Of a DNA stretch of 64,000 bases, positions 1 through 11,345 are shown one piece after another. Below the pieces are notes generated by a model. That model searched no databases. It was not told where the DNA came from and saw nothing but the letters and a program-made list of their open reading frames with translations. The translations under genes and the position numbers were made by a program. Location: positions 699,624,806 through 699,688,805 of the forward strand of contig NC_056748.1 of assembly GCF_019279795.1 (NCBI RefSeq), read 5' to 3'. Source of the DNA: Protopterus annectens (lineage: Eukaryota; Chordata; Ceratodontiformes; Protopteridae). The number at the start of each line of letters is the position of its first letter. Within the stretch, counting starts at the first letter, position 1.

Positions 1-235
1 GAGGTACATCTCAGGTCATTCACAACAACATGGACAATGACAGAGTCACATTTGTACTTGTTGTGGAGTGACCTGAGTGCGTGGGTTATGTGGCGGATCC
101 TGCCACCCGACAGGCAGCTGACAGTAACTTTCTTTTTGTTTAGCCTGGTGAGTGGGACATCGGTGTGCCTGACTATAGAGTCACCTATGACTAGTGTGTT
201 GGGTACGTTGTTTTGCCTTATGGCCTGAGGTTGAG
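1..235 (-). mobile_element. CR1 ORF1 fragment, SGNH esterase start
   Basis: Read on the minus strand, this matches the ORF1 esterase region of the longer CR1 copy at 23902-24135. Both contain the SGNH block I motif VIGDS followed by a basic segment (GDS codons at 185-177 here) and the block III region; this copy reads VVND where the better copy reads GVND. The esterase domain is an established part of CR1 ORF1, though its job in retrotransposition is unclear. The fragment runs off the left edge, so its downstream ORF2, if any, lies outside the window. It is a dead fragment. Confidence 0.7.
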
Positions 236-299
236 TGGCACACTGATTTTGTGAGCTATGTGTCATTTGGGTAGCATTGACACCTAGGAGCTTTGTGTG

Positions 300-690
300 A
301 GGTTCTGGTTTTATAATAGTGTTATTGGAGGATGTAATAGTGAAAGTAGATTTGTGATGAGAGACGGAATGGGGGAAAAAGAGCAAGAGATTGGTCTTTT
401 TACGGTTAAAGATGATTAAATTGTCAGACAGCCATTTTTCAGTAGATAGAAGGGTGTTTTGGGCTAGGGTGAGACGTTCAGAGATATTGCTGGAGGCGGA
501 GATGAGAGTTGAGTCGTCTGCATATTGAATTAGGGAGGATTGTTGGCAAGGATGTGTTTAGTTCATTAGTGAATATATTAAACGGGAGGGGACCCAAGAT
601 GGAACCTTGTGGAACACCAGATGGTACTGGAATATAGGGAGAACAGGATGAGAGCCATCTGACAGTTTGCTGCCTACAAGAGAGATAGCT
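300..690 (-). mobile_element. L2-type LINE reverse transcriptase fragment
   Basis: The minus strand encodes the RT signature GVPQGSILGPLPFNIF at about 625-578, then after a frame change a recognisable post-palm stretch (TLAQNTLLSTEKWLSDN). The sequence differs from the CR1 copies (GVPQGSVLGPLLFGIYFSEVQ) and fits the L2 branch. Frameshifts make it non-functional. It lies head to head with the plus-strand L2 3' end that follows. Confidence 0.65.
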
Positions 691-745
691 AGAAAGAAAA
701 TACAAATACAAAATAATACAAAAATACAAACTACAGAATATTTAC
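690..745. repeat. A/T-rich inverted repeat, left arm
   Basis: The stretch of TACAAA and AATACAAA words is the inverse of the TTTGTATTTTTGTATTA stretch at about 1338-1410. The two arms flank the L2 3' fragment and could fold back. See the finding on this arrangement. Confidence 0.5.
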
Positions 746-779
746 ATACCAAATCATTCACAACCGCAGTCAGTACCCT

Positions 780-1515
780 GCAGTTTTCAACCTAGTCCAA
801 CCACAGATCAATACAAGGTCCCTTAGATCTTCAGACAGGCTAATGCTAAAAATAACCCACTCTCACAGCTACTGCAATGACTCACTCTATTAAAATAGCC
901 ACCTAGAACACTCTCCCTAACACATTCAAAACTCTTCCAACTATTCTTCCTTTAAAGCCAAAACAAAAGAACATCTCAAATCCACCTGGCTCTGCCCTTG
1001 TAGTTCTCCCGGATAATCCATCCTCCCGCCTAGTACTGTCGCAATCTTCCTCTCCTAGGAGTTTTCAACATGGCTCAAGCCCATTAGAACTGTAACTACA
1101 TTGTGAACAATGTATCTATGTAATGTGCTATGACTAACGTCACTTTGTAATGTTTCTCTGTCAATCAATTTTTTTCATTAGATGTTTCTTGATTTTGCTC
1201 TGGACTCTGTTAGTATTCATACGCCCAGTTATCGACAGTGCTGTACACAGTATGCTCGGTGATTTAATTTTGTCTCTGTTAGTATTTCAAATACTCAGTT
1301 ATCTACACTTTCTGTACTTAATATATTTTCTATTATTGTGCAATACTTTGTAGTTTGCATTTGTATTTTTGTATTATTTTGTATTTGTATTTTTGTATTA
1401 TTATTATTAGACATTACTATTGTGTGCGGAGCTTTTCTCCCCGGGTATCCACTGAAAACAGGCTTGATGGCCCAGTTGGACACTACCCGGTTAACAAATA
1501 TAAATAAAATAAAAA
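780..1515 (+). mobile_element. L2-type LINE 3' end
   Basis: The first part reads in broken frames as an L2 ORF2 carboxy end (NTLPNTFKTLPTILPLK). After an A/T-rich spacer it ends in the module GGAGCTTTTCTCCCCGGG, a CACTGAAAAC core, CCAGTTGGAC and a (AAATA)n run. The same module ends L2 fragments at 15770-15885, 18592-18700 (minus) and 55800-55910, so it is the 3' terminus of one LINE family. Confidence 0.7.
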
Positions 1516-1564
1516 ATAAAATACATTTCTGTCACAAAATTAGAAACCCAAAACTTGTGAACAA

Positions 1565-3845
1565 ATTAGATCAGATCATAAACTAATCTCGCTGGAGGTC
1601 CTCATCCCGCCCCCAACTGAAACAAAAAAGACCACAGTGAAAAACTTCTCAAAAGCCGATTTCACACTTCTAAAAACTAGTGTGGTCTCCTTTAAGGCCC
1701 CTGAGCCAGTGGTAAACATTACTCAAACCGCTGAATCACTTACAAATGCCTTCTACCAGCACCTACAGGACTGCATGGATCAGGCAATCCCAAACAAAAC
1801 TAAGACTCTCTGTACCAAAGGCAAGCATCCAGTCTGGTGGACCCCAGCCATAAACAAGCTCTACAACAAAAGGAGGAAGCTACTACAAGATAGAGCAAAA
1901 TCCTTGAAAGGTAAGACACCTTTGATCATTATAAGTAAAAAACTAAGAGCTCTCATAAAATCATCCAAGGCAAATTTTGAGAGAAAAATCGCCAAGGACT
2001 CTAAAGACAATCATAAGGCCTTCTTTAGCTATGTTAGAAACCTAGGAGGAAACTCCCAGATATGCTCAGAATTAGTTCAAAATGATGTGAAAATTACTGA
2101 ACCTACACACATTGCTAACATACTGGCTGACAGGTTCAGTGCAAACTCCCCAAAAGGAGAGATATCTATTCCAGAGGATTGTAGCCCCCAAACATCTCCA
2201 ACGCCCAGGTGAGAACTGCCCTCACTAAGGCAAAACGCAGCATCCATGGGACGGGATGGTGTCCCCGGCTGTGTGCTTCATGAACTCAACGAGGAATTAA
2301 ACCCACAGTTAGGACAGCTGTTTAATCTTAGCCTCACCTCAGGATACACTCAAGGAGTGGCGCACGGCGACTGTGGTCCCACTTCATAAGGGCGGTGCCT
2401 CCACAGACCCTGGAAATTACCGCCCCATTAGCTTGACAAGCCTTATCTGCAAAGCCATGGAGAGGATCATAATGGAACTCATAAATAAAGACATAGGGAA
2501 CTTGCAGACTTTGGATCCAACCCAGTTTGGCTTTGTCAAAGGCAGATCCTGCCTCTTAAACTTGGTTGACTTTTTCGAGACAGTCACCAAGGCTATTGAT
2601 GAGGGAAAGGCAGTCCATACAGCCTACCTCGACCTGGCAAAGGCCTTTGACACAATACCCCACTCAGGTATCATCGAAAAACTCATCAGCTTGAATGTAA
2701 ACCAATACATCACAAGATGGGTTGCAAACTGGCTAAGTGACAGAACCCACAGGGTCAGAGTTGCTGGAGCCATGTCAGACTCAAAGCCTGTCACAAGTGG
2801 TGTCCCACAGGGCTCAGTCCTGGGTCCACTCTTGTTCGGCATCTACTTTTCTGAAGTACAAGCAAACACAGGAGGGTTATGGCTGACAAAGTTTGCAGAT
2901 GACTGCAAACTGGGCCATAGTCGAAAACACATCTGACACAGATATCCTCCAGAAGGGCCTCACAGAAATGGATAACTGGTGCCAGAGCCATGGCCTGAAG
3001 TTAAACGCCAAAAATGCATAGTCATACCCTTTGGGAAAAACAAGGTTACCCCTAGCTACCATATAGGTGGCAATCCACTGAGCACAGAAAAAGTCATCAG
3101 GGATCTGCGGACCCAAGTTGACAGTAGCCTTTCGTTTGACACTCATGTTGCTAAAGTAGTTAGGAAAACCTTCTATATCGCCCACCTGATCATGAAGGGA
3201 TTCACATCTAGATCAAGGGAGGTCATCGTCCCCTGTACTCATCACTCATTAGACCTATGATTGAGTACAATGCCCCGTTCGAAATGTATCTGACCAGACA
3301 CCTGCTGCAACTTGAAAGGCCCCAAAAGTTCCTCACCAAAAGGATAAAGGGTCTCAAAAATATGTCTTATGCTGCCCGACTGAAAGAACTCCAGCTCTAT
3401 TCAGTCTCATACCGCTTGCTCAGAGGTGACCTGTGCCTGACATATAAGGCCATGTCAAACCCAGATTTGAGGAATATGCTTCACCTCAAAAATCTAGATC
3501 CCTCAGAACCACAAGGGGGAGACTTAAACCTTGACACGGTTATAAATAGAACGTGCTGGAGGGACAGATTCATCACCCAGAGACTCCCTATGCTGTGGAA
3601 CAAAATCCCGGTACATGTGAGGCAGAGCACCTCGCTGGCCTTGTTCAAGAGGAATCTTGACCAATGGATGGGAGATCGCAGATATACCCCAGGGATTACT
3701 TCAGTGTCACTGCTTGACAGAGGCACAGAAAAATGATAGGCATAGTTTTTATTCAAACTAAAGGGGTGGCGAAAGCCACATAACTATGGGCTAGGCTTAT
3801 AAATGCCCTTGGGCAGATAACCTAGTATGAACCTATGAACCTATA
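1565..3845 (+). mobile_element. CR1 LINE, 5'-truncated ORF2 with 3' end
   Basis: This copy starts just after the endonuclease SDH region and runs to the 3' terminus. It encodes the linker (1637-2212), RT fingers and palm (2373-2936; GFVKGRSCLLNLVDFF, AYLDLAKAFDTIPHSG, GVPQGSVLGPLLFG, FADDCKLG), and the thumb and C-terminal domain (2979-3736). Frameshifts near 2207, 2238, 2923 and 3013 make it a pseudogene. After the stop come the 3' UTR (GGGCTAGGCTTATAAATGCCC) and a short TATGAACC tail, like the octamer tails rather than poly(A) seen in CR1. It abuts the L2 tail on its left, which suggests insertion into or beside that older element. Confidence 0.88.
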
Positions 3846-4305
3846 AGAAAATAACAAATAGCTTCACTAGCTAAACTGGATGAGTAAGAAAATTGCATAT
3901 TCAGAACAAGTGTTCAGATTACTAAATTAATCAAAATGAATGGGATTTATGTCATAACATCAACACCATAAATATTAAAACCACTGTACTCAAACAACAA
4001 TAGAAAATAGACAAAAATGTCGAAAAAAAAGAAAACTAATTAATAAAAAAGTATTTCCCCTTTAAATATAGTGTCTCTGCTATTGCACAACCATAAATTG
4101 TAAGAACCATAAAACAGGAAATGTTTTCCTGTACCAATTCTACTGCTACTAAAATAAATGTAGAACAGCAGCTGCAGTACAAATAAGTCATGAAAAGCAT
4201 GAAGTCCTTAAAAATACAAACATTAAAAAGTTCACTAAATCCCCAGGCATCTTTAAGCTGCATGAAAGCAAAATGGGTTCCTGTGTTATTCCAGCTGCTC
4301 CATTA
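3846..4305. other. Featureless A/T-rich spacer
   Basis: I see no gene, no clear repeat and no conserved motif between the 3' ends of two CR1 copies. The open frame on the minus strand at 4036-4263 has no recognisable domain and is probably chance. Confidence 0.5.
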
Positions 4306-6375
4306 ATAGGCTCATAGGTGTGTACTAGGCTAATGGCCCTGGGGCCTTTACAAGCCTAGCCCAAAGGATTACCCTGCCATTGTGCCACTCGATCTTAGTT
4401 CCCAGTGTCTCTGTCAAGTAGAGCCACTGGAGTGATCCCCAGGGTGAATTTTCTTTTTCCCCTCCACTCATCAAGATTTCTCTTGAAGAGGGCCAGTTTG
4501 GCTCTCTGCTTGACATGTATGGGAAGTCTATTCCATAGCATGGGCAGTGTCTGAGTTATGAACCTGTCCCTCCAGCTTGTTTTGTTGATTGTGGTAATGA
4601 GGTTGAGGTCTCTGGAGCATGTAGTGCGAAAGGATTGGGATTTCTTTAGATGTAGCATTTCTAACAGAGCTGGGTCAGACATGGCTTTGTAAGTCAAGCA
4701 GAGATTGCCTCTAAGTAGGCAATATGAGACAGAGAATATCTGAAGTTTTTTTAGTCTGTCCATATAGGACAAGTGTTTAAGGCCTAGGATCCTCTTTGTG
4801 AGGTACTTTTATGGCTTCACTAGTTGTTGTAGGTGTCTAGTGAGGTATATGCCAAATGAGGCATTGTACTCAATGATTAGCCTGATGAGGGAAAAGTAGA
4901 GGGAGACAATGACCTCTTTCTTCCTGGATGCAAAACCCTTATTAATGAGATATGCCACATAGAAGGACTTTCTGACCACAGTGGCAATGTGGTGGTCAAA
5001 AGAGAGGCTGCTGCCAACCTGTGTTTACAGATCTTTTATGACACCTTCTGTGTTCAGTGGACTACCATCAATGTGGTAATTCTTGGGAACTGGGTTTTTT
5101 CCCAAAGGGGATGACGACATATTTTTTGGCATTGAGCTTAAGGCCATGGTTCTGACACCAGTCGTTGGTTTCAGTGAGGCCTCTCTGTAGGATGTCAACA
5201 TCACTTGGGGAGTTAATTATGGCTCCCAACTTACAATTGTCTACGAACTTTGTCAGCCAGAGTCCCTTCGTGTTGGCCTGGACTTTAGAGAAGAAGATAC
5301 CAAACAGAAGAGGACCCAGGACTGAACCCTGTGGGACTCCACTCGTGACTGGTCGGAAGTAGCAGACTTGGAGTCAGCTACTTTCACACTGTGGGTTCTA
5401 TCTGTGAGCCAGTTTGCAACACACCTAGTGATATAGGGATTGATGCCTAGCTTAGTGAGTTTTTCTATGATTCTTGAGTGGGGAATGGTATCAAAGGCCT
5501 TGGCCAGATCAAGGTAGGCTGTATGAACCACCTTACCTTCATCCACAGCTCTGGTGACTGACTCAAAGAAGTTGACCAGGTTGAGCAGACATGATCTACC
5601 CTTGACAAAATCAAACTGTGTGGGATCCAGAGTTTGGAGATTCCCTATATCCTTGTTTATTAGGTCCATGATGATGCATTCCATAGTTTTGCATATCAGA
5701 CTTGTCAGGCTATTAGGGCGATAGTTCCCAGGGTCTGTAGTCACTCCTCCTTTGTGGAGAGGGTTGACTGTAGCAGTGCGCCATTCAGTAGGGACAAAGC
5801 CTGAGGTGAGGCTGTGACTGAACAGGACACACAGGTGAGGTGCCAGTTCACTCTGTAGCTCATGTAGAACACAGCCAGGGATATTTTCAGGTCCCATAGA
5901 AGCTGTATTCTTGGCCTTGGACAGTGCTGTTTTAACTTGTGTAGCAGTAATACTGGGTGCCTGGCAATCTACTGGTATTATGATTGGTCCTGTGGTTGGG
6001 GAGAGAGGGGTAAATTTCGCACTGAATCTGCCAGTATATTGGCAATATCTGTTGGCTCGGTATAGGAGGTGCCATTGTGCAACAGCGCCGAGCAAATCTG
6101 GGTATTGCCATGGAGATTCTTTACATAACTATAGAAGGTCTATCTATTTGCTGCAATTCTGTTTTCATAGCTAGCTTCAGAGGATTTGATGAGGGATCTC
6201 AACTTTTTGTTGAGACTAATAAGGGAGTTTTTCCAGTCTTGGGACTTCGCCTTATTTCACATCAGTTTCCTCCTTCTGTTGTAGAGTTTGTTTATGGCAG
6301 GAGACCACCAGATTGGCTTCCTTTTTTTGGAGGAGACCATCTTGGTTCTATTGGGTATTATGATATCCATGCATA
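4306..6375 (-). mobile_element. CR1 LINE, 5'-truncated ORF2
   Basis: The 3' end is at about 4306 (reverse of TAGTACACACCTATGAG) and the copy reads leftward. The largest open piece, 6095-5253, holds the linker and RT fingers and palm (GPENIPGCVLHELQSELAPH, HKGGVTTDPGNYRPNSLTSL, AYLDLAKAFDTIPHSRI) and then shifts frame at the GVPQGS motif. The C-terminal domain is open again at 4772-4395 (MSYMDRLKKLQIFSVSY). It is truncated inside the linker at about 6375, so the endonuclease and ORF1 are absent. Same family as 1565-3845, opposite strand. Confidence 0.87.
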
Positions 6376-6937
6376 ACCAATCACTGAAAGCTCTTTATTT
6401 TGTTAATTTTTTTTGTGATTTTTGCCCCTTGTGTCTGCTGCATATCAATGTCCATTTAATCATCCCTTCATTCTCCTTAAAACCCATTGTGTGTTCAGGT
6501 GACAGAGAATTTATGTAGTGCTGTCATCCAGGCAGCCATGGAGGGCGACTGTGGCAGTTCAACTCCTTCTCCTTTCTGTAGTGGCAGCCTCTGTGTAGCT
6601 GAACACTCTTTACGTCATTATTAGAAAACTGCCTACAGTGCACTGTTGTGCATGCTTGGTGGTTGAGTACGTTTCTGGTCTGTCTGCTGCCTTTTGCACC
6701 TTAAGCATTTGATTGCTGGTGGTAATGCAGTAGGCCAAATCTGCTGTGTTAATTCTTCATCACATCCTTCACACTGGCTTTTCCTGGAGGTGCTAAGTAA
6801 ATCTCGATCTTATGAGCCACAGTCTGGGCTTTATTCATCTACCTCATTGCTGCCTTTAGTATATTAAAATCTGATTGGTTTGATTAGTAACTATTTGAAG
6901 TGTTTGGACCTGGTAGAGCGAGTCATAAAAAACACTG
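6376..6937. other. Featureless spacer
   Basis: I recognise nothing between the CR1 5' truncation point and the SINE at 6938. Short open frames here are not supported by composition or motif. Confidence 0.45.
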
Positions 6938-7070
6938 TTGGGAGGGTGGCCTAATGGTTAAGGTGTTTGCCTTACAAACACAAGGTGCAGGGTTTGAGTC
7001 TCACAAGCAGTAATTGGCTAGGCTTAAAATGGCTTACAAGGGCAGTTAGCCTAGTGCTAATCTCTAAACT
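6938..7070 (+). mobile_element. tRNA-headed SINE with CR1-like tail
   Basis: The head carries a pol III A-box-like TGGCCTAATGG at 6947-6957 and a B-box-like GGTTTGAGTCT at 6991-7001, spaced as in a tRNA. The tail (7014-7062; TTGGCTAGGCTTAAAATGGC, then GGGCAGTTAGCCTAGT) resembles the CR1 3' UTR at 3785-3830 (GGGCTAGGCTTATAAATGCC, GGGCAGATAACCTAGT). A second copy lies at 15652-15757 on the minus strand. Sharing a LINE 3' end is how SINEs recruit a partner LINE's reverse transcriptase. Confidence 0.75.
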
Positions 7071-7079
7071 AAGAGTTGA

Positions 7080-8125
7080 AAAAATGGACTGAGATAGGTA
7101 TTTCCCAGAATATTCTCTTTTCTCTGAGTTATGGTGGTCTCAGAGTAGGTATATGTAAGTTCCGGGGCTGTGAGGGGCTTGCTTCCCCTGCAAAAGAGAA
7201 GTTTAAATGAGAAGACCAATATTCGGGATTCACTCTTTTTCTTTTTTTTTTTTTTTTCTTTTTTCAGCATGTCGGCATTCAATTGCATTAGGGAGCAAAA
7301 ATGAAAATAGCATTGATTTCTAAGTGATTATATTGAAGAAGACATTACTAGGATTATAAATGCTCAGCTGGTAACTTTATTTGCTGAATTTATTCTCAGT
7401 GCATGTTTTCTTTCTAACAATCTAGACCATTCTTAATTATTTCAGTTGTGTATCCACGTCCTCAGAACAGTTCATTGTGGTGTCCTACCACACTGTGTCA
7501 GCCAATAGTATTAACATCTCATAATTTGGAATCTGCAATTTGCATGTGATTGATTAGCACATTTGTTGAAGTATATTTCTTTCATGCTGGTGTATGCCTC
7601 AAGCAGCTGATTGTTTTCATGACAGTAGTATGACATATTAGAGGGATGGACCATCCTATCAAGTCAGTGGGAGTATCATCTACACTTTGGAAAACAAACT
7701 TACCTATTTATTTTCTTGAAAAGATGATGCTATTAAAATGGGTATAAACATGTAATCAGTAATGTGAATGATAGGGTCCCACTAGTGTACTGCCAAATCT
7801 AAGCATAAGGTTTATCATTCTGATGTGTAAGACTGACAAAGAAATTGTTAGGATAGTACACAGATTACACAGGAAGTTTAGCTTTATTTCTTCTTGGAGT
7901 TCAGCATGTACCACTTGCCTAATACAATACAATTAACAATGAAGATTTCTTTTTCAGCTCCTTATATAGTCTGTTACTAACAAAGGTGGACACTAATATA
8001 CCCTTACTTTTGGAAGGAAACTTATAGGAGTCAGCCCAGTACCAAGCCTTAAAATATTCTTGAAAACAAGTGGGCAGATCTTACAGATGTATTGAGACCA
8101 TTTAACTCTGTGGTAAAGGATACTT
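7080..8125. other. Spacer with a poly(T) tract
   Basis: There is no recognisable gene. A T-rich tract with interspersed C lies at 7230-7266. The remainder is A/T-rich unique-looking sequence. Confidence 0.5.
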
Positions 8126-8402
8126 CCTGGGATTCATTAATGCCTACTAAGTGTACACTGTTCTGAGTGAACAAACAACACAGGCATAACCCGCACCTTC
8201 TTCCACCTAATTTTAGTTTTCTTAGTCATTTTCTTGCAGCTTTAAATATCAACAGGGATTCATGAAGGTTATTACAAAGTATAGACTACATGTACACTTA
8301 CTGTAATCTCTCTGAATGACTAGAAAGCATATAAAATGCAGTAGGGATGCTCTTGAATACATATTGTGTACATTTAGTGTAGGCTTTAATGAATCTGACC
8401 CT
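8126..8402. mobile_element. Candidate Harbinger-type MITE
   Basis: The left edge reads GGGATTCATTAATGCCTACT followed by AAGTGTACAC; the right edge, reversed, reads CAGATTCATTAAAGCCTAC then ACTAAATGTACAC. These are imperfect inverted repeats of about 35 bp with the Harbinger-style GATTCA(C/T)TAA start. There is no coding capacity. A further internal CAGGGATTCATGAAGG at about 8250 hints at a composite. I could not fix a target duplication. Confidence 0.5.
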
Positions 8403-8856
8403 ATATCTGTATCATTCCTGACATCTCAGAGGTAACTATGGTGAGCATCTTTTTTTGAGAAAATTCATAGCAAACCCCAGTAAAATCTCTGCAAACTGTA
8501 AGAAGGCACTTTGCTTATTTGCATTACTTCCTCAGTCCTCAAGGCAAATGCCAGGCCAGAAGATCAGATATTGAAATATTGCACTCAGTCTAACCTCATC
8601 TGGTAGGTAGTGCAGAGGATTAAAGCTATGAGTTGCTTTTCATGGTCCAAGGGACTGATTTTCTCAGTTTCCATTTGTGTACTTATCCAGACAACGCTCC
8701 CAGACTGAGTTTGGTAAAGGTCCACGTAGAGCAGTGTTTCATTCCAGTTAACACATTAACAAATTAATAAAACTTATGAAGCCTTCAAACCATGCTACAG
8801 TTACCAAGCCATCTGAGTTTGTATACCAAATATGGAGCATTTTTAAAACAGTGAAT

Positions 8857-8867
8857 CAAAACTACAA
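8857..8867. repeat. Candidate target-site duplication, left
   Basis: CAAAACTACAA directly precedes the first base of the inverted-repeat element. It matches CAAAAATACAA at 9609-9619 in 10 of 11 positions. Confidence 0.6.
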
Positions 8868-9608
8868 GGTCTATTTTAGAACATCGAAGTTTCAAAACTT
8901 CGAAAGTTCTAATATCGACCCATATTCAGCGAAAACTGAAAATATTGAAGCTACAGAAAACCAAATTTTTTCCTAGGGAAAGAATTCAGTTGTCCTTTTC
9001 TGTTGCTTCAGTATTTTCAGCGCTGTGGTGGAAAGTTATGGGTAGGGTTCAGGTCAGTGTGTGATTGAGCGTGGGTTAGGTTAGCTAGGGTTAGGGTGTG
9101 GGTTAGGTATGTGTGCGATTGTGTGGACGTGAGGGTTAGGGCGGGTTAGGTGAGTTAGGGTTAGGGCGCAGGTTAGATATGTGTGCGATTGTGTGGACGT
9201 GAGGGTTAGGGCGGGTTAGGTGAGTTAGGGTTAGGGCATGGGTCAGGTAAGTGTGCGATTGTGGGGACGTGAGGGTTAAGGTGGGGTAGATGAGTTAGGG
9301 TTAGGGTGCGGGTGAGGTGAGTGTGCGATAGTGATGGACCTTAGGGTTAGGGTTTGGGTTAAGGTAAGTGGATAGTTAGTGGTGTATGTATAGTTTAGTG
9401 TAGGGTTAGGTGTAAGAATTTAGGTGTATGTGTGTGGATGGCTGTTTGTTTGGTGTGCTTGTGTTGTGTGTATGTGTTTTGGAACAGCAAATTTTTTCCC
9501 TAGGAAAAAATCTGCTGTTCTGTATGTTCGATGTTTTCAACTTTCATTGAATAGGGTTCGATATTAGAACATTTGAAGTTTTCAAACTTCGGTGTTCTAA
9601 TATAGACC
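8868..9608. mobile_element. Long-TIR element with telomere-like core
   Basis: Inverted repeats of about 120 bp bound this 741-bp unit (8868-8987 and 9487-9608). Both start GGTCTAT(T/A)TTAGAACA and end near TTTTTTCCTAGGGAAA. The arms contain a smaller palindrome, CGAAGTTTCAAAACTTCG. Near-identical 11-bp repeats flank the ends. The interior is a TTAGGG-rich 70-bp tandem repeat, with no ORF. Long arms and a 9-11-bp duplication fit a Mutator-like non-autonomous element, but no transposase is present, so the family is inference. Confidence 0.75.
9041..9390 (+). repeat. 70-bp minisatellite rich in GGGTTAGGG
   Basis: The landmark GTGTGCGAT(T/A) recurs at 9111, 9181, 9251 and 9321, an exact 70-bp step, with a degenerate unit before the first. 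Each unit holds several GGTTAGGG or GGGTTAGG words like the vertebrate telomere repeat, interrupted by TGTGGACGTGA. It fills the interior of the inverted-repeat element. Confidence 0.85.
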
Positions 9609-9619
9609 CAAAAATACAA
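9609..9619. repeat. Candidate target-site duplication, right
   Basis: CAAAAATACAA begins at the base after the element's terminal TAGACC and pairs with 8857-8867, with one mismatch. Confidence 0.6.
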
Positions 9620-11165
9620 TAGGGGCTGTGGTAGGTTTCAATATGCTATAACTAATAAGAGAACTCAATACCTTAAATCACTGATATTGACCAAAAACTG
9701 TAAATGGCTGGTGGAATTAATGCTTCATCTGTGAATAAGAAGAAAAAAATACAATTTAACTCCCTTGAAGCAGCAAAACATACACAAAATAAAGAGACTA
9801 AAGTTTGTAATAGAGAGAATGGGGATAGGTCTAATGCATGCCTTGCATGCTTTGCTTAGAAAGGATGGTCATGTCTTTGATCACACATCACTTCATTACA
9901 GCCCATTTGGCTTATCAATGGCCATTTGCAAGACTCTAGTTTTCTCTGAGGTTGTTGCATAACTTTACTCAAAGTATAACGATAACAGTATTTGTTATAT
10001 TAAAATAGATGCTGAAGGAGACCGGGGGTGATATCCCCCAAAGAAAAAAATAGTTTTTGTGCTTGTGAACTTATATATTTGGTTACAGACACATGGGCTG
10101 TAATAAAGTAGTCCACCACTCTTACTGTCCCCCATAAAAAGAGGTAAATAGGGATCTTTGTCCAGTGTCCACTACGAAACACCCTGCAATAAATTTTTCA
10201 GGATGACCAGATGGCTGAAACACTGAAATATTTTTATCAAAAATGAAATAGTGATACACCATTTCCGTCCTTTTAAAATGCCACGTGTGCTCCATTTATA
10301 GGAACTACACTCACCCACAATAAAATGAGATTCCTTATCTAATATAGATTAATATTATTTCCCATTCAGAAGTTTAGGAAACCATTAAATATATTTTTCG
10401 TAAATACTGTAAACATGTTTTTCCCTGGAGCTTGCTATGCTGCTTATTAAGGTTATTTACGGGGTATCATTACCCACCTCTTCTACATTGGTCTACTTAA
10501 TTTTTCTCCTCAATGAAGAGAAATTCCAGTACTTACCACATCTGTGTCAAAAAACTTTTGCTGACAGGTTACATTCAGTAACACTAGCATTAATTTATAT
10601 TGACCAAGTTGATTTTATTTAATAATAAAGCTGGTTAGAGATGAAAACAAAATGGGCTCTTAGTCTAGCATATAAAGAACCACATTTTCATGGATTTTGA
10701 ATACTGTCAGTATCAATGAAACCTTGAAGTGGGTCTACTTATACAGAACAAACAGTCTGGTTGTTCAGATATACTTCAGGTGTAATTAAGTCTGCGTATT
10801 GTAAGTAGATAGCTTTTGTCTCAGTCAGTAGCCTACAATCTGGTGTGCATTAACTGCAAAAAGGCACATGACAGTCATTATCTTCTTATCTGTTTATTGG
10901 ATGTAGAGCAATTTGCTCAATTTATTATGGTAGCTGATGTATTGTAGGGGCAATGATAGGTAAATGAGAATGCAGAGTTAACTTGTATGTAGAGAATATA
11001 TTCTTACAATATGGAATGCAGATATATCTATTATTGCACTTACATACTACTCATATCAATCTTCTAAAACCTTTATGTTAACTATAAGCTGTGCATAGTC
11101 TGAAAGCCTTGTAATTAACAAAGCACCAACTGAACTTTATTCACAGGATTGAACTTTTGAATGGC
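9620..11165. other. Featureless spacer
   Basis: A/T-rich sequence without recognised repeats or genes. The short open frames at 9765, 10000 and 10437 show no domain and are probably chance. Confidence 0.45.
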
Positions 11166-11170
11166 ATTTT

Positions 11171-11345
11171 AACAAAGGAGGTACTGCCAGCGCAGCTAGC
11201 TGGAATTCTGTAAATAATTATATGTCATTTGTGAATATTAACATTATTCATATAGAAGTGTAACAAAAGGAGATACAGCCAGCCCAGCTATTTGGAATTT
11301 TGTAAATAATTATATGTCATTTGTGAATATCAACATGATTAATAT
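11171..11345 (+). repeat. Tandem duplication, 92-bp period
   Basis: The segment starting AACAAAGGAGGTACTGCCAG recurs as AACAAAAGGAGATACAGCCAG. The words TGTAAATAATTATATGTCAT occur at 11209 and 11301, a 92-bp step. Two diverged copies. Confidence 0.8.

Noticed and set aside
2624-3185. Minus-strand frames opposite the CR1 copy
   Set aside because: They are antisense shadows of RT codons; the plus strand carries all RT motifs.
9041-9390. True telomere or chromosome end
   Set aside because: The TTAGGG words are spaced within a 70-bp unit bounded by inverted repeats, with ordinary sequence on both sides.
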